A stretch of DNA of 64,000 nt from Verrucomicrobiia bacterium DG1235 (GCA_000155695.1 DS990592.1:5399282-5463281); one strand, 5' to 3'. Positions 15,214 to 24,431 are shown, counted from the first letter of the stretch. A program made the numbers and translations. Notes: generated by a model from the sequence alone, not told the origin.

Positions 15214-17787
15214 ATGGATTTGGTTTCGCTTTTGAGAGAAGGATCGAAAAGCGTTGAGTGGCCACGGCAGGTTTTTCAAGGTGATCGGTTTATGAACTGG
15301 AAGGGAGCCAATCGCCTTTATTCACGGCATTCGCTAGAGCTTTGGGGTTCTCGTCTGGGCGAGGATTGGGAAGACGCGTTTTCGGCAGCTGCTCTTCGTC
15401 GCGGACGCAGGATCTATAAGAAGGGTGGGATTCGGGAGATCTCGCTCAATGACGCGGACGTCATCGTGAATTGCAAAATGGGCAGCTGGGAGAGCTATTC
15501 AGTCATCGAGTGGTCGGGTGAAAAGTTGAGCGTGCGTTTCTCGAGTCTCGACGAAGTCGAGGGGAACGCGATAGCGGTGGCGGGCTTGCTCGAAATCGAG
15601 GAGCTTCTCGCTGATGAGGATTTGTCGATGATCGCTGAGGAGGCGGATCTGTCGGAGTCAATTGACTCGGAGGGCGATGGAAAGGAGACCGAATCGAGCA
15701 TATGGGCTGAGCAGCGCGAGTCGCGAACCTTGCACCTGGTGTTGGATACGCATTTCAAGGGCTTGATTTGCGAGGCGTACTGGCTGGCACAGGATGGAAC
15801 GCGCACCTCGGCTTTGAGCAAGGAGGACGGCTCGCCTCGAGCGGGGAATTCCGAGGAGCGCGGGAAGCTGATCATGTTGGCTGCTCGGGCTCGCAAGTCG
15901 CACTTCGGCTATTCGCCCGAGTTTGGCGGCTACCTTTTGGAGAATTTGCGCGAGATCGTTTATTTCGTTCAAAGCGTGTGGCCGACGTGGAAGACTCGTT
16001 TTTCGACGGAAGAGCGAGAGAATGTGAAGCACATCCAAAAGGGGGTGACGAAGATCAAGCTCAAGCCGAAGGCCAGTCGGACGAAGTCTGGCGGGCTGGA
16101 TCTTCAATGGGTTTTTGACTCGGGGGCGCGGATACTTGACTCCGGTTTGGCGGATGAGCTTTTGGCCCGAGATGAAGAGCCGATGTTGGTGCCTGAGCTT
16201 GGAGTGGTGACGCTTTCCGAGGAGTCTCGCCTCGCTCTGAGCGCTTGGCGGGAAGTGGAGCCGGAAGCGGGAGGAGCTGGCCACCTGTACCAATTGTTTT
16301 CGCTTTTTGGCGAAGGGGAGGAGCAAGTGGAGCTTTCGGAGGAGCTAGGCGAATGGAAGGAAGGCTTGTTGAATCCTCAGGCCAGCGAAGACCTCAATGT
16401 CTTGCCTTGTCTGCGACCTTACCAGCGGCAGGGGGTGGAGTGGATGTCGCGTTTGCTGCGTCACGATTGTCATTGTTTGCTGGCTGACGAAATGGGCTTG
16501 GGAAAGACGGTTCAGGTTATCGCTTTGCTTCTTTCGGATCACAAGCCCGGGCAGAGGACCTTGGTGGTTTGTCCGGCGAGCGTGGTTCCGGTTTGGATTT
16601 CCGAGTTCGCCAAGTTTGCCCCCGGAATGACGATAGGGAGGTATGGGCGTAAGCTGGCCCGTGGAGCCGAGGAGCCGGATGTGCTTGTCATCAGCTATGC
16701 CTTGTTGAGAAATCGCATTGAGAAGATCGCCTGCGAGGAGTTCGAATACGCGGTCATCGACGAGGCGCAGTTTATAAAGAATCCGAAGTCGAAGGTTTCG
16801 CGGAGCTGTCGTCGCATCAAAGCGAAGCGTCGGATCGCGCTAACGGGCACGCCGATCGAGAACAAGCCTCTCGACATCTGGCCAGCCTTCCAATTTCTGA
16901 TGCCTGGCTTGCTTGGGTCGCAGGAGCAGTTCGAGAATTTGTTCGCGGCGAATCCGGGAGCGTTCAAGGCCAGGCTGCGGGCCCAGATCAAGCCGTTTAT
17001 GCTTCGGCGGAAGAAGGACGAGGTGGCTCTCGAGTTGCCGGAGAAGATGATCGTGGATCTGGAGTGTCCAATCACGCCGGTCCAGGCTCGGGAGTACAAA
17101 CGGATTTGCGAAGAGGGCTTGGCCCGTTTTGGGGATGACCTTGGCAGCGCGCTGCGGACGAACCGATTCGCGACGCTAAGCTTGCTTACGCGTCTGCGGC
17201 AGGTGAGCTGCGATCCGAATTTGCTGCCTTGGATGGAATCTTCGATCGAGGATAGCGGCAAGCTCATGGTGTTGCTGGAGAAGCTGATCGAAGTGCTTGG
17301 AACGGGGCACAAGGTCGTGATTTTCAGCCAGTTCGTCCGTTTCTTGAAACGCGCCCGGATCATGGTGGAAGAGTCTTTTCCAGAGCTGCCAATCTTCGAG
17401 CTCACGGGTTCGACCCACGATAGAGAGGCTCCGGTGCGGGAGTTTCAAAACACGGACCAGACCGCGGCGATGCTGGTCAGCTTGAAGGCGGCGAGCGTAG
17501 GGATAACGCTTCACACGGCGGACTATGTGTTCCTCTTGGATCCATGGTGGAACCCGGCGGTGGAGAGTCAGGCGATCGACCGCGTGCACCGCATCGGTCA
17601 GACGAACAATGTGTTTGTCTATCGCCTTCTCGCTCAGGGCACTATCGAGGAGAAGATCCACCATCTGCAGAAGGAGAAGCGCGACTTGTTTGATTCGATA
17701 GTGAACGACTCGAAGGCCGGTCCGGATCTGTTGGCGAGTGGGGTGAAGTCACTCCAGGGCTTGCTCGCTTTGGCGCAAAGCGGTTAG
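15214..17787 (+). CDS. SNF2-family DEAD/DEAH-box helicase/translocase
   Basis: Swi2/Snf2 ATPase that translocates on double-stranded DNA; bacterial members (RapA-like) are linked to transcription recycling or repair. The C-terminal half has all motifs: Walker A DEMGLGKT (about 425-432), DEAQ box VIDEAQF, motif III LTGTPIEN, motif V LKAASVGITLHTADYV and motif VI QAIDRVHRIGQ. The N-terminal ~380 residues begin like SWIM-type SNF2 proteins (LRRGRRIYKKGGIREI ... YSVIEW) but lack the CxC...CxH zinc residues. The start is uncertain: ATG 15292 has a good AAGGTGA 7 nt upstream and may be the true start, shortening the protein by 26 aa. Confidence 0.88.
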   Translation: MDLVSLLREGSKSVEWPRQVFQGDRFMNWKGANRLYSRHSLELWGSRLGEDWEDAFSAAALRRGRRIYKKGGIREISLNDADVIVNCKMGSWESYSVIEWSGEKLSVRFSSLDEVEGNAIAVAGLLEIEELLADEDLSMIAEEADLSESIDSEGDGKETESSIWAEQRESRTLHLVLDTHFKGLICEAYWLAQDGTRTSALSKEDGSPRAGNSEERGKLIMLAARARKSHFGYSPEFGGYLLENLREIVYFVQSVWPTWKTRFSTEERENVKHIQKGVTKIKLKPKASRTKSGGLDLQWVFDSGARILDSGLADELLARDEEPMLVPELGVVTLSEESRLALSAWREVEPEAGGAGHLYQLFSLFGEGEEQVELSEELGEWKEGLLNPQASEDLNVLPCLRPYQRQGVEWMSRLLRHDCHCLLADEMGLGKTVQVIALLLSDHKPGQRTLVVCPASVVPVWISEFAKFAPGMTIGRYGRKLARGAEEPDVLVISYALLRNRIEKIACEEFEYAVIDEAQFIKNPKSKVSRSCRRIKAKRRIALTGTPIENKPLDIWPAFQFLMPGLLGSQEQFENLFAANPGAFKARLRAQIKPFMLRRKKDEVALELPEKMIVDLECPITPVQAREYKRICEEGLARFGDDLGSALRTNRFATLSLLTRLRQVSCDPNLLPWMESSIEDSGKLMVLLEKLIEVLGTGHKVVIFSQFVRFLKRARIMVEESFPELPIFELTGSTHDREAPVREFQNTDQTAAMLVSLKAASVGITLHTADYVFLLDPWWNPAVESQAIDRVHRIGQTNNVFVYRLLAQGTIEEKIHHLQKEKRDLFDSIVNDSKAGPDLLASGVKSLQGLLALAQSG

Positions 17788-17960
17788 GGCGCTCATTCGC
17801 TTTTTAGAGTGAACCGCAGGCGTGGTCGATAGGCGATGATGAGAGAAATGAATATAGGGTATTTCTGCATATTTGGGGGAATCGATTCAGGATTGTCCTT
17901 TAAATGTCGTTCAAGTCTCGACCGTACTGACTAAAAAGAACCCCTCTCATCGAAGACACT

Positions 17961-18344
17961 ATGACTCAAGCTATCGCTCCTATTCTCGATTCAATCGGCC
18001 AACTTGAAATTAGGGTGGGGGACCTGGAAGAAGCGCGAGCGTTTTACGTAGATGCTTTGGGCGTGGAGATGGATTCGAGTTTCGGCCAGACGATGATGCT
18101 GCGATGCGGCGATCTTTCCATAATGGTGCAGGAGTCTACGACTCGCCCGATCGGTTGCCCCATATACTTCCGAGTCGACGGTCGCGTGCATGAAGTAGCG
18201 GAACACCTCAAGGCCAATGGGATTCATTTCAAGAGCGGACCAAGCTGCATCGTGGAAGAGTTTATGGGGAAGTCGTCTTGGCTGGGCTTTTTCGAAGACC
18301 CATGGGGCAATCCGTTAGGATTGATGGGCGATATGCCGGTTTAG
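17961..18344 (+). CDS. VOC (glyoxalase/bleomycin-resistance) superfamily protein
   Basis: Single-module VOC protein of 127 aa. The betaalphabetabetabeta start GQLEIRVGDLEEARAFYVDALGVEMD and the end LGFFEDPWGNPLGLM are characteristic, with the C-terminal Glu/Asp (FFEDPWGN) as a usual metal ligand region. Many such small proteins have no known substrate, so the reaction (glyoxalase, dioxygenase, epimerase or binding protein) cannot be named. It lies alone, 173 bp after the helicase gene and 85 bp before the carbonic anhydrase gene. The 173 bp upstream show no clear promoter or terminator. Confidence 0.85.
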   Translation: MTQAIAPILDSIGQLEIRVGDLEEARAFYVDALGVEMDSSFGQTMMLRCGDLSIMVQESTTRPIGCPIYFRVDGRVHEVAEHLKANGIHFKSGPSCIVEEFMGKSSWLGFFEDPWGNPLGLMGDMPV

Positions 18345-18429
18345 TCCTCGGTGCGAGGGAGGGCGTCTGAAAAATAGGCGCGATTAAGCTTCTCAATAAA
18401 GGCGAGTTATTCTAGCTGAGTGCCTTTAG

Positions 18430-19050
18430 ATGCCATCTAACAAAGATTCGAATCCCTTGCCTGCGTCCTTGAGGAAAGGGCACAAGCGCTTTTTGCGAAA
18501 TGACTATGCGAGCAATGAAGAGTTGTTCGCTCACCTTGCCGATGCGCAGGCTCCAAAGGTGATGTGGATCGGCTGCGCGGACTCCCGCGTGCCGCCCGAG
18601 AGAATTTTGGGAGCGGAGCCGGGTGAGCTTTTTATTCTTCGCAACGTGGCGAACATCGTGCCGCCCTTGGCGGCGGATGAGGCTTCGGTGGGTTCGGCCC
18701 TTCACTTTGCCGTTGAGCAGTTGAAGGTGAACCATCTCGTGGTTTGCGGCCATTCGGATTGCGGAGGCGTCAAAGCTCTGTCGCAACTCGGGAAGGCGCC
18801 GATGGATCGCATGCTGGCTTCATGGGTAGAGTACGCCGTTTCCGTTCTCGAGGATAACGAGGGCACCACCATGGAGTCTTTGACCAAGGCGAACGTGATC
18901 GCCCAGGCTGAGCGTTTGCTCGAGTATCCCTGCGTCCTTGCTGCGGCGTCTAGCGGCCAACTTTCGATTCACGCCTGCTACTACGATATCCGTTCCGGCA
19001 AGGTCGAGCAGTTCAATCCCGAGGATGGGGACTGGTCTCACATCGCGTAG
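18430..19050 (+). CDS. Beta-class carbonic anhydrase
   Basis: Zinc enzyme interconverting CO2 and bicarbonate in the cytoplasm, supplying bicarbonate for carboxylases such as acetyl-CoA carboxylase (accD is elsewhere in the window). Zinc ligands Cys49, His108 and Cys111 are in GCADSR and VCGHSDCGG, and the Asp51-Arg53 dyad that orients the catalytic water is intact. Family landmarks FILRNVANIVPP and ALHFAVEQLKV are present. Length 206 aa is normal. The convergent AraC-type regulator ends 19 bp downstream. Confidence 0.95.
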   Translation: MPSNKDSNPLPASLRKGHKRFLRNDYASNEELFAHLADAQAPKVMWIGCADSRVPPERILGAEPGELFILRNVANIVPPLAADEASVGSALHFAVEQLKVNHLVVCGHSDCGGVKALSQLGKAPMDRMLASWVEYAVSVLEDNEGTTMESLTKANVIAQAERLLEYPCVLAAASSGQLSIHACYYDIRSGKVEQFNPEDGDWSHIA

Positions 19051-19061
19051 ACTGCTGTGTC

Positions 19062-19096
19062 GCTAGCTGCTAGCTGTTAGCGGTCAGGCGGTAGCT
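19062..19096. repeat. Five-copy heptad array (GCTAGCT family) at the 3' end of the AraC-type gene
   Basis: Units GCTAGCT, GCTAGCT, GTTAGCG, GTCAGGC, GGTAGCT. The TAG stop of the regulator (19070-19072) and its final residues (YRLTANS) fall inside. On the coding strand these units contain an in-frame stop in the cycle, unlike the arrays inside uvrA. Confidence 0.7.
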
Positions 19097-20002
19097 GCTG
19101 GGCGACTCGCCAGAAACGCTTTTGAAGGCTCGGTTGAATTGGGCGATTGACTCGAATCCGCAGGCGAATGCGATTTCGCTGATCCGGTCGCTTGTTTCGC
19201 TGATTCGTTTTTTGGCGCTCTCCACTCGAGTCCGGGTGAGGTAGTCGACGAAGGTGTGGCCGGTTTCCTCTTTAAACACTTTGCTGAAGTGTCTGCAGCT
19301 GGCGCCTGCGACTTTCGATATTTCCGCCAAGGAGATCGCACGCTCGAAATTCTGGCGGATGTGGCGAATCGCTTTGGTGGCTGCAGGATTTCCAGTTTTT
19401 TCCGCCTTGCTGATTTGGAGGGCGTTCGCCGCGACTCCGAGGCTTTCGGCGAAGATTTCGAGCATTTTGAGGAAGCCCTGATAGGCTTCGCGTTCGAGGG
19501 ACACGCTGCGAAGGTAGGCCGTGCGGGCAGTTCGAGAATCGAGGTCGATGCCGCGTAGAATAAGTTCACTATGTGCGTGGTCGAAACTCGAGGCGTCGAG
19601 ATCTCCGATAGCGACTTGGCCTGTCTGCAGATAGGCGATGATGCGTCGGCCCATTTTTATGGGCACGAGCGAATCGTGGAGGCCGGCGAAGCAGCGTGTG
19701 GTACGGGCTTTGGCGCTGTTGCCCTTTTCGAGATCGGTCTGAGCGAGGAGGCAAGCGAGGCAGCCCTTGCGAGAGGTGGATACCAGGGCGCAGAAGGGAT
19801 TCTCTCGTTTGTGTCCGGTCGCTGGCATGCGAAACGTTCCGAGTGGACGTATGGTGAGCGGCAGGCCCGAGGCGGCGGTGAAGGAGCGCTCGTATTTGGC
19901 GAAGAGACGGGTCGCTCCGATGCGCTTGGCAAGTTCGCGACTTTCCTCGGGGCTCGCGTACTCGACGCTGCTCTTGACTCGTTTCGCTCTCTTTCTCGCC
20001 AT
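19070..20002 (-). CDS. AraC-family transcriptional regulator with PocR-type sensory domain
   Basis: Transcription factor of 310 aa. The N-terminal part matches the PocR ligand-binding domain: a spaced cysteine set (PFCALVSTSRKGCLACL ... TRCFAGLHDSLVPI) and IIAYLQTGQV. The C-terminal ~100 residues are an AraC double helix-turn-helix (AISLAEISKVAGASCRHFSKVFKEETG; then ISEIAFACGFESIAQFNRAFKSVSGESPSSYR). PocR domains sense small hydrocarbons or related ligands; this ligand is unknown. The last residues are encoded by a heptad repeat. It is convergent with the carbonic anhydrase gene and divergent from hpf, which starts 124 bp away. Confidence 0.88.
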   Translation of the reverse strand: MARKRAKRVKSSVEYASPEESRELAKRIGATRLFAKYERSFTAASGLPLTIRPLGTFRMPATGHKRENPFCALVSTSRKGCLACLLAQTDLEKGNSAKARTTRCFAGLHDSLVPIKMGRRIIAYLQTGQVAIGDLDASSFDHAHSELILRGIDLDSRTARTAYLRSVSLEREAYQGFLKMLEIFAESLGVAANALQISKAEKTGNPAATKAIRHIRQNFERAISLAEISKVAGASCRHFSKVFKEETGHTFVDYLTRTRVESAKKRISETSDRISEIAFACGFESIAQFNRAFKSVSGESPSSYRLTANS

Positions 20003-20125
20003 GCCTCCATCAATTGGCTCTTCTAATAAAGAGTCAATGGTATTTAAATAACTTTTAGCCGAATTTGCGTAGTAAACCGCCGGATCCGAGTAGGGGGATT
20101 ATCATTTTTGCGCGATAGTCTGTGC

Positions 20126-20506
20126 ATGAACCCTAAACGAAATGTCGAAATTGTCGGTCGCCACCTCGAATTGACCGAATCCTTGAAAGCGAAAGTTAAT
20201 GAAGTCGTCGAAAAGCTTTACGAGCATGACTCGGGGATCACCCGCATAAGGGTGGAGCTAGAAATGGAGCTTCATTCTAAAACGCATCAGAATGAATTTA
20301 TCGCCAAGGGCCATGTCGTGGATCGTCACGACCATTTCGACGCAAGCGCTTTGGGAGATGATCTGTATCAAGCAATCGGGTCGCTGGCTGAAAAATTGGA
20401 CCGGCTCATTCGAAATAAGAGCCGTCGCCGAGTGACTCAGCGTCGCAACCTTTCTCCGATAGAGCTAGACGCAGACGTGCCCAAGACGGGCACCAACGAC
20501 GTCTAG
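20126..20506 (+). CDS. hpf: Ribosome hibernation-promoting factor / sigma-54 modulation protein (short form)
   Basis: Binds the 30S decoding centre and idles ribosomes in stress or stationary phase. At 126 aa it is the short form: NVEIVGRHLELTESLKAKVNEVVEKL and FIAKGHVVDRHDHFDASALGDDLYQAIGSLAEKLDRLIRNKSRR fit the betaalphabetabetabetaalpha fold; the long-HPF C-terminal dimerisation domain is absent. ATG 20126 (MNPKRN) is chosen over a TTG six codons earlier. The hemN-like gene starts 30 bp downstream, so co-transcription is possible. Confidence 0.88.
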   Translation: MNPKRNVEIVGRHLELTESLKAKVNEVVEKLYEHDSGITRIRVELEMELHSKTHQNEFIAKGHVVDRHDHFDASALGDDLYQAIGSLAEKLDRLIRNKSRRRVTQRRNLSPIELDADVPKTGTNDV

Positions 20507-20536
20507 GACCCACGAAAAAAACGGAACTAAAGTATC

Positions 20537-21934
20537 ATGTCGTTAACGCCAACCAACACCTCGCGAGAAGAGCTCGGGCTAAGCGCCGAGCTTATTCGGA
20601 AATACAATCAGCCCGCCCCGCGCTACACTTCTTACCCGACAGCGTTGAAGTTCAGGACGGTTGAGGATCGTAGCAGTCGTTCGGCCTTGCTGGCGGATCT
20701 TGAGGACGCGGAGGGACCTTTGTCCCTCTACGTTCATGTTCCGTATTGTCGGAGTCTCTGCTGGTTTTGCGGCTGCGCGAAGATCATCTCGACGAATACG
20801 GCCCTGGCGGATCGCTATCTCGACTACCTGGCGATAGAGGTGCGGCGCTATGCCGAGCTGATTCGTTCGGGGCGAAAGGTGGTGCAGCTCCATTTTGGAG
20901 GGGGCACGCCGAATTTTCTGTCGCCATCGCAGATCAAGCGAATGGCGGGGATTTTGAGGGGATCGTTTGAAATCGACGAGAGCGCCGAGATCAGTGTCGA
21001 GCTGGATCCGCGCACGCTTTCGCGAGCTCAGGTTCTTGCGTTTACCGATTTGGGGGTGAATCGCGCTTCTATTGGTGTTCAGGATGTGAATACGAAAGTG
21101 CAGGAGGCGATTCACCGTATTCAGCCAACAGAGACGAACGAGAAAACGATTAGTTGGCTGCGAGAGGCGGGCATTGGATCGATCAATGTCGATTTGATCT
21201 ATGGACTGCCGCACCAGACGGAGGATGGCTTCAAGGAGACATTGGAGGAAGTGCTCGCGTACGATCCGGAGCGGCTTGCTGTTTTCTCTTATGCTCATGT
21301 GCCTTGGAGCAAGCCAGCGCAGAAGATTCTCGAACGATCGCCGCTCCCGTCCGCTGACTCGAAAATCGAAATCTTGATCCAGACGGTCGAGAAGCTAACG
21401 AGCTCTGGGTATACCCATGTCGGCATGGATCATTTCGCAAAGCACTCGGATCCTATGGTCAAAGCTCAAGAGGCGAAGACCTTGCAACGTAATTTTCAGG
21501 GCTACAGCCTTCATGCGAACGTTGATATTTGCGCGTTTGGCATGTCGGCTATCAGTCAGTCGCAAAACGCGTTTCGTCAGAACCATAAGGATTTGGATAC
21601 CTACTACCGAATGCTGGACGAGGGAAATATTCCGCTTGAGAAAGGCTATTTGTTAACACGGGACGATCAGATCCGTAGAGAGGTCATCATGCGCTTGATG
21701 TGCGATCTCGAATTGGACTTCGATGCCCGCGGCAAGGCGAACGGCATTGATTTCTCCGACTATTTTGGCGGGGAGGTCGAAAGCCTAAGGGCTCTCGAGC
21801 AGGACGGCCTGGTCGCGTTCACCGGAACGGGTCTGAAGGTTACGCCCTTGGGGCGCCTGCTCATTCGAAATGTCGCCTCGCGATTCGACGGGTATCTGGA
21901 CACCGCCGCGAAAGGTTTCTCGAAAGCGATTTAG
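20537..21934 (+). CDS. hemN: Oxygen-independent coproporphyrinogen III oxidase
   Basis: Radical-SAM enzyme that decarboxylates coproporphyrinogen III to protoporphyrinogen IX for haem synthesis without oxygen. The 4Fe-4S site is CRSLCWFC (Cys71, 75, 78) followed by the extra Cys80 seen in true HemN. PRYTSYPTA near the start, HFGGGTPNFL, SVELDPRTL, RASIGVQD and the C-terminal HemN domain (ISQSQNAFRQNHKDLDTYYRML) distinguish it from HemW. Length 465 aa is standard. Its last four bases overlap the convergent M48 peptidase gene. Confidence 0.94.
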   Translation: MSLTPTNTSREELGLSAELIRKYNQPAPRYTSYPTALKFRTVEDRSSRSALLADLEDAEGPLSLYVHVPYCRSLCWFCGCAKIISTNTALADRYLDYLAIEVRRYAELIRSGRKVVQLHFGGGTPNFLSPSQIKRMAGILRGSFEIDESAEISVELDPRTLSRAQVLAFTDLGVNRASIGVQDVNTKVQEAIHRIQPTETNEKTISWLREAGIGSINVDLIYGLPHQTEDGFKETLEEVLAYDPERLAVFSYAHVPWSKPAQKILERSPLPSADSKIEILIQTVEKLTSSGYTHVGMDHFAKHSDPMVKAQEAKTLQRNFQGYSLHANVDICAFGMSAISQSQNAFRQNHKDLDTYYRMLDEGNIPLEKGYLLTRDDQIRREVIMRLMCDLELDFDARGKANGIDFSDYFGGEVESLRALEQDGLVAFTGTGLKVTPLGRLLIRNVASRFDGYLDTAAKGFSKAI

Positions 21935-23427
21935 CGGATCTGCGCGGGTAACTTGATCAGTCGTCCGCGTTCGATGCGCTCGTCGAGATCCAGTTGATTC
22001 ATTATGGCCCAATCCTGAGCATCCGTTCCAGGTGGGAGTCGGCCTGGAAGGAGTTCTTTGAAGCTTGCAGATCGCTCGGCTGGGGTGATTGCGATGCGGT
22101 AGGGCTGGACGTTCAGGATCTGCGGGTTCGTGATTTTCTGAAAGGATCCGGGTATGCCGCGAATGAGTGATTGGAAATTCGAGAAGGTAGCTCCGTTTCC
22201 ATATCCCAAAAATGTGAATACATGAGAGTCATGCTGGACGAAGGTTGAGTGGATTTGCAGGCTCCCGTTTGCGGAAGTGACGCTGCCTTCCAGAATGTAG
22301 GCTGGGAGGCCGTTGACGTTTGTATCTTGAGCGTAGCTGGTTTCGAGAGAGAGCTTTTCCTTTAGCTTAAGGGCTGCTTCGAGCGGGCTGCTTTCATGGG
22401 CAAGCGTGAAGGCGACTAGGACTGTGCGGTTCGGATCAGTTAGATAGACTGCTCCGCTCTCGTTTTGCAGGGTCCAGCCTTGTGGCGTGTTAAATTGTAT
22501 GGCTAGGTCAGGGTGATAGAAACGACTTCCATCCGTGTATCCGTTTCGTGGATTTTCTCCGACGATGAGACCGTCCACCTTTTCGAAAAAGCGTTCGCGG
22601 CCGATGATAGGTTGACCATTTGACGTCGTGCGCCACTGAGCTGCCAACTCGCTGATTGTTTTTTCCCGTTCGCCTGGATCTGGGTGAGAGGACATCCAGG
22701 AGGGAATGCTTTGTCCTGACTTTTCGGATATGCGGTCGAGCGATCGGAAAAAGGCGCTGCCTTCCTCTGCCGCGTAGCCGGCTTTGGCTGCGTACTCCAC
22801 GCCATGAAGGTCTGACTCGCGTTCAGCGTCACGTCCGTATTTCAGAGAGACGAGCTGGAAGACGTCGCCGCTGAGGTTTATCATTTCACGGGCCAATTCC
22901 TTGTTTTCCGCGACGTGCTCGCCGATGACCGCTCCTGCGATAAGACCGATCTGTCCAATTTGCTGCTTGAGTGCTTGCTTGGAAGCGTGACGGGCTTCGA
23001 CATGAGTGATTTCGTGTCCAATCACGACAGCGAGCTGAGCTTCGTTCTCGAGATGGGCAAGCAATCCTCGCGTGACATAGACATAGCCGCCGGGCAGGGC
23101 GAAGGCGTTGACAACGGGAGAGTCGAGCAGGCGAAACGTGAACTCGGTGTTGCGATAGATTTCGGGGGCGGACTCGCTGCGGATGGCGCTGTGGGCGAGC
23201 AGGTCGTTTCCGAGTTCGCGAATGTAGGCGGCGAGTTGGTCGTCTTGGTAGAGCCCCATTTGCTTGACGATGCCGACGTCTGATTGGCGGCCGAGTTCGA
23301 GCTCCTTCTCCCAAGTGTATCCGTAGTAGGCGGTTTCGCCGGTGTAGAGGCTGGGCTCGGTGGCGCATCCGCCAAGAAGGATTGCTGCGGCGATCGGCAA
23401 GAATAGAGCGATGAGTCGAAGTGGCAT
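21931..23427 (-). CDS. M48-family metalloprotease lipoprotein (BepA/YfgC-like)
   Basis: Exported zinc protease likely acting in periplasmic or outer-membrane protein quality control. A signal peptide ends in lipobox LGGC (Cys21), so the protein should be lipid-anchored. The catalytic HEITH is at 138-142, with the third ligand region AERESDLHGVEYAAKAGY downstream, as in M48B proteases. The C-terminal ~100 residues end in a LysM-like stretch (YRIAITPAERSASFKELL ... LDERIERGRLIKL), common in this subgroup. 498 aa. Stop codons of this gene and hemN interlock over 4 nt, leaving no terminator between them. Confidence 0.9.
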   Translation of the reverse strand: MPLRLIALFLPIAAAILLGGCATEPSLYTGETAYYGYTWEKELELGRQSDVGIVKQMGLYQDDQLAAYIRELGNDLLAHSAIRSESAPEIYRNTEFTFRLLDSPVVNAFALPGGYVYVTRGLLAHLENEAQLAVVIGHEITHVEARHASKQALKQQIGQIGLIAGAVIGEHVAENKELAREMINLSGDVFQLVSLKYGRDAERESDLHGVEYAAKAGYAAEEGSAFFRSLDRISEKSGQSIPSWMSSHPDPGEREKTISELAAQWRTTSNGQPIIGRERFFEKVDGLIVGENPRNGYTDGSRFYHPDLAIQFNTPQGWTLQNESGAVYLTDPNRTVLVAFTLAHESSPLEAALKLKEKLSLETSYAQDTNVNGLPAYILEGSVTSANGSLQIHSTFVQHDSHVFTFLGYGNGATFSNFQSLIRGIPGSFQKITNPQILNVQPYRIAITPAERSASFKELLPGRLPPGTDAQDWAIMNQLDLDERIERGRLIKLPAQIR

Positions 23428-23576
23428 GGTTGGTCTAGGCTAAGATTAGGCAGCAATGATGCCGTGCAGGAAGGCGATTGGTCAAACGCGCTTGGAAGTC
23501 GCGGGTAATTTTTTGAGATTCTTAAATCAAAGGGTTGACAAGGGCGCGACAAAACGACTTTTTCCGACTCCATTCT

Positions 23577-23651
<75 letters not shown>

Positions 23652-23684
23652 TTTTTCAGCCTTTCGAGGTTGTCAGTTAAGTTC

Positions 23685-23710
23685 ATCCGCCCGTGGAAGG
23701 CGGATTTTTT
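23685..23710 (+). terminator. Intrinsic terminator after tRNA-Asn
   Basis: Perfect stem ATCCGCC / GGCGGAT (23685-23691 and 23699-23705) with a 7-nt loop and a T run. The rest of the 225-bp gap to rplY holds no recognisable gene. Confidence 0.8.
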
Positions 23711-23876
23711 GTGCTCAGGCAGCTGTTGTTAGAAAACGGCTCAACTGTAGCCCGTTTTGCTTTTGCCAGAATTTTCTGCGTTTTGAGCAAACTTTTGATT
23801 GATTTCCGAGGATGGCGACTTAGCGTTCGCTCCCTTTCACCCGGAGTACCGCTCCGCAGCAATCGATTTTCGTACC

Positions 23877-24431
23877 ATGAATACGCTCACAATCAACGCT
23901 TCCAACCGCGATCAGGCGGGATCTGCATCATCCGGCCGTCTCCGTGCCGAAGGCCGCGTGCCAGCTGTAGTATACGGCAAGAGCAAGGCGCCTCAAAACC
24001 TGTCGCTCGACGCTCGCGAACTTCGCATTCTCCTTCGCACGATCGGCAACAACACGCCAGTCGTGCAGCTCAAGGCCGACGATGGCGAGCCACGCACTTC
24101 CATCATTAAGGAAGTTCAGCGTCACCCGATCAAGGACTCCTACACTCACGTGGACTTCCAGGAAGTGGGCGCGGACGAGCTCATCGTTCTCGAGATTCCT
24201 GTTCACCCGATTGGCGAAGCTGACGGTGTCAAGAACGAGAGCGGAACGATCGAAACCGTATCGCACACGGTCAGCGTTCGCTGCCTTCCGAAGAACATTC
24301 CTGCTTCGATTGATGCAGATGTTAGCGCTCTCAAAGTTGGAGACAGTTTCCACGTGAGCCAGCTTCCTGAGATGGATGGCATCGAGTACTTGGACGCTCC
24401 CGAGCAGCCAGTCTTCGCCGTCGTCAAGTAG
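23877..24431 (+). CDS. rplY: 50S ribosomal protein bL25 (CTC form)
   Basis: Binds 5S rRNA in the large subunit. The N-terminal L25 domain (GRLRAEGRVPAVVYGKSK, TSIIKEVQRHPIKDSYTHVDFQEV) is followed by the TL5/CTC beta-domain (EIPVHPIGEADGVKNESGTIE ... RCLPKNIPASIDADVS), giving 184 aa. Start at ATG 23877 (MNTLTINASNRDQAGSASSG) because upstream in-frame sequence is not L25-like. pth follows 75 bp downstream, the common rplY-pth pairing. Confidence 0.94.
   Translation: MNTLTINASNRDQAGSASSGRLRAEGRVPAVVYGKSKAPQNLSLDARELRILLRTIGNNTPVVQLKADDGEPRTSIIKEVQRHPIKDSYTHVDFQEVGADELIVLEIPVHPIGEADGVKNESGTIETVSHTVSVRCLPKNIPASIDADVSALKVGDSFHVSQLPEMDGIEYLDAPEQPVFAVVK

Noticed and set aside
23799-23876. Longer start for rplY
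   Set aside because: The extra residues do not resemble bL25 and the ATG at 23877 gives the family N-terminus.
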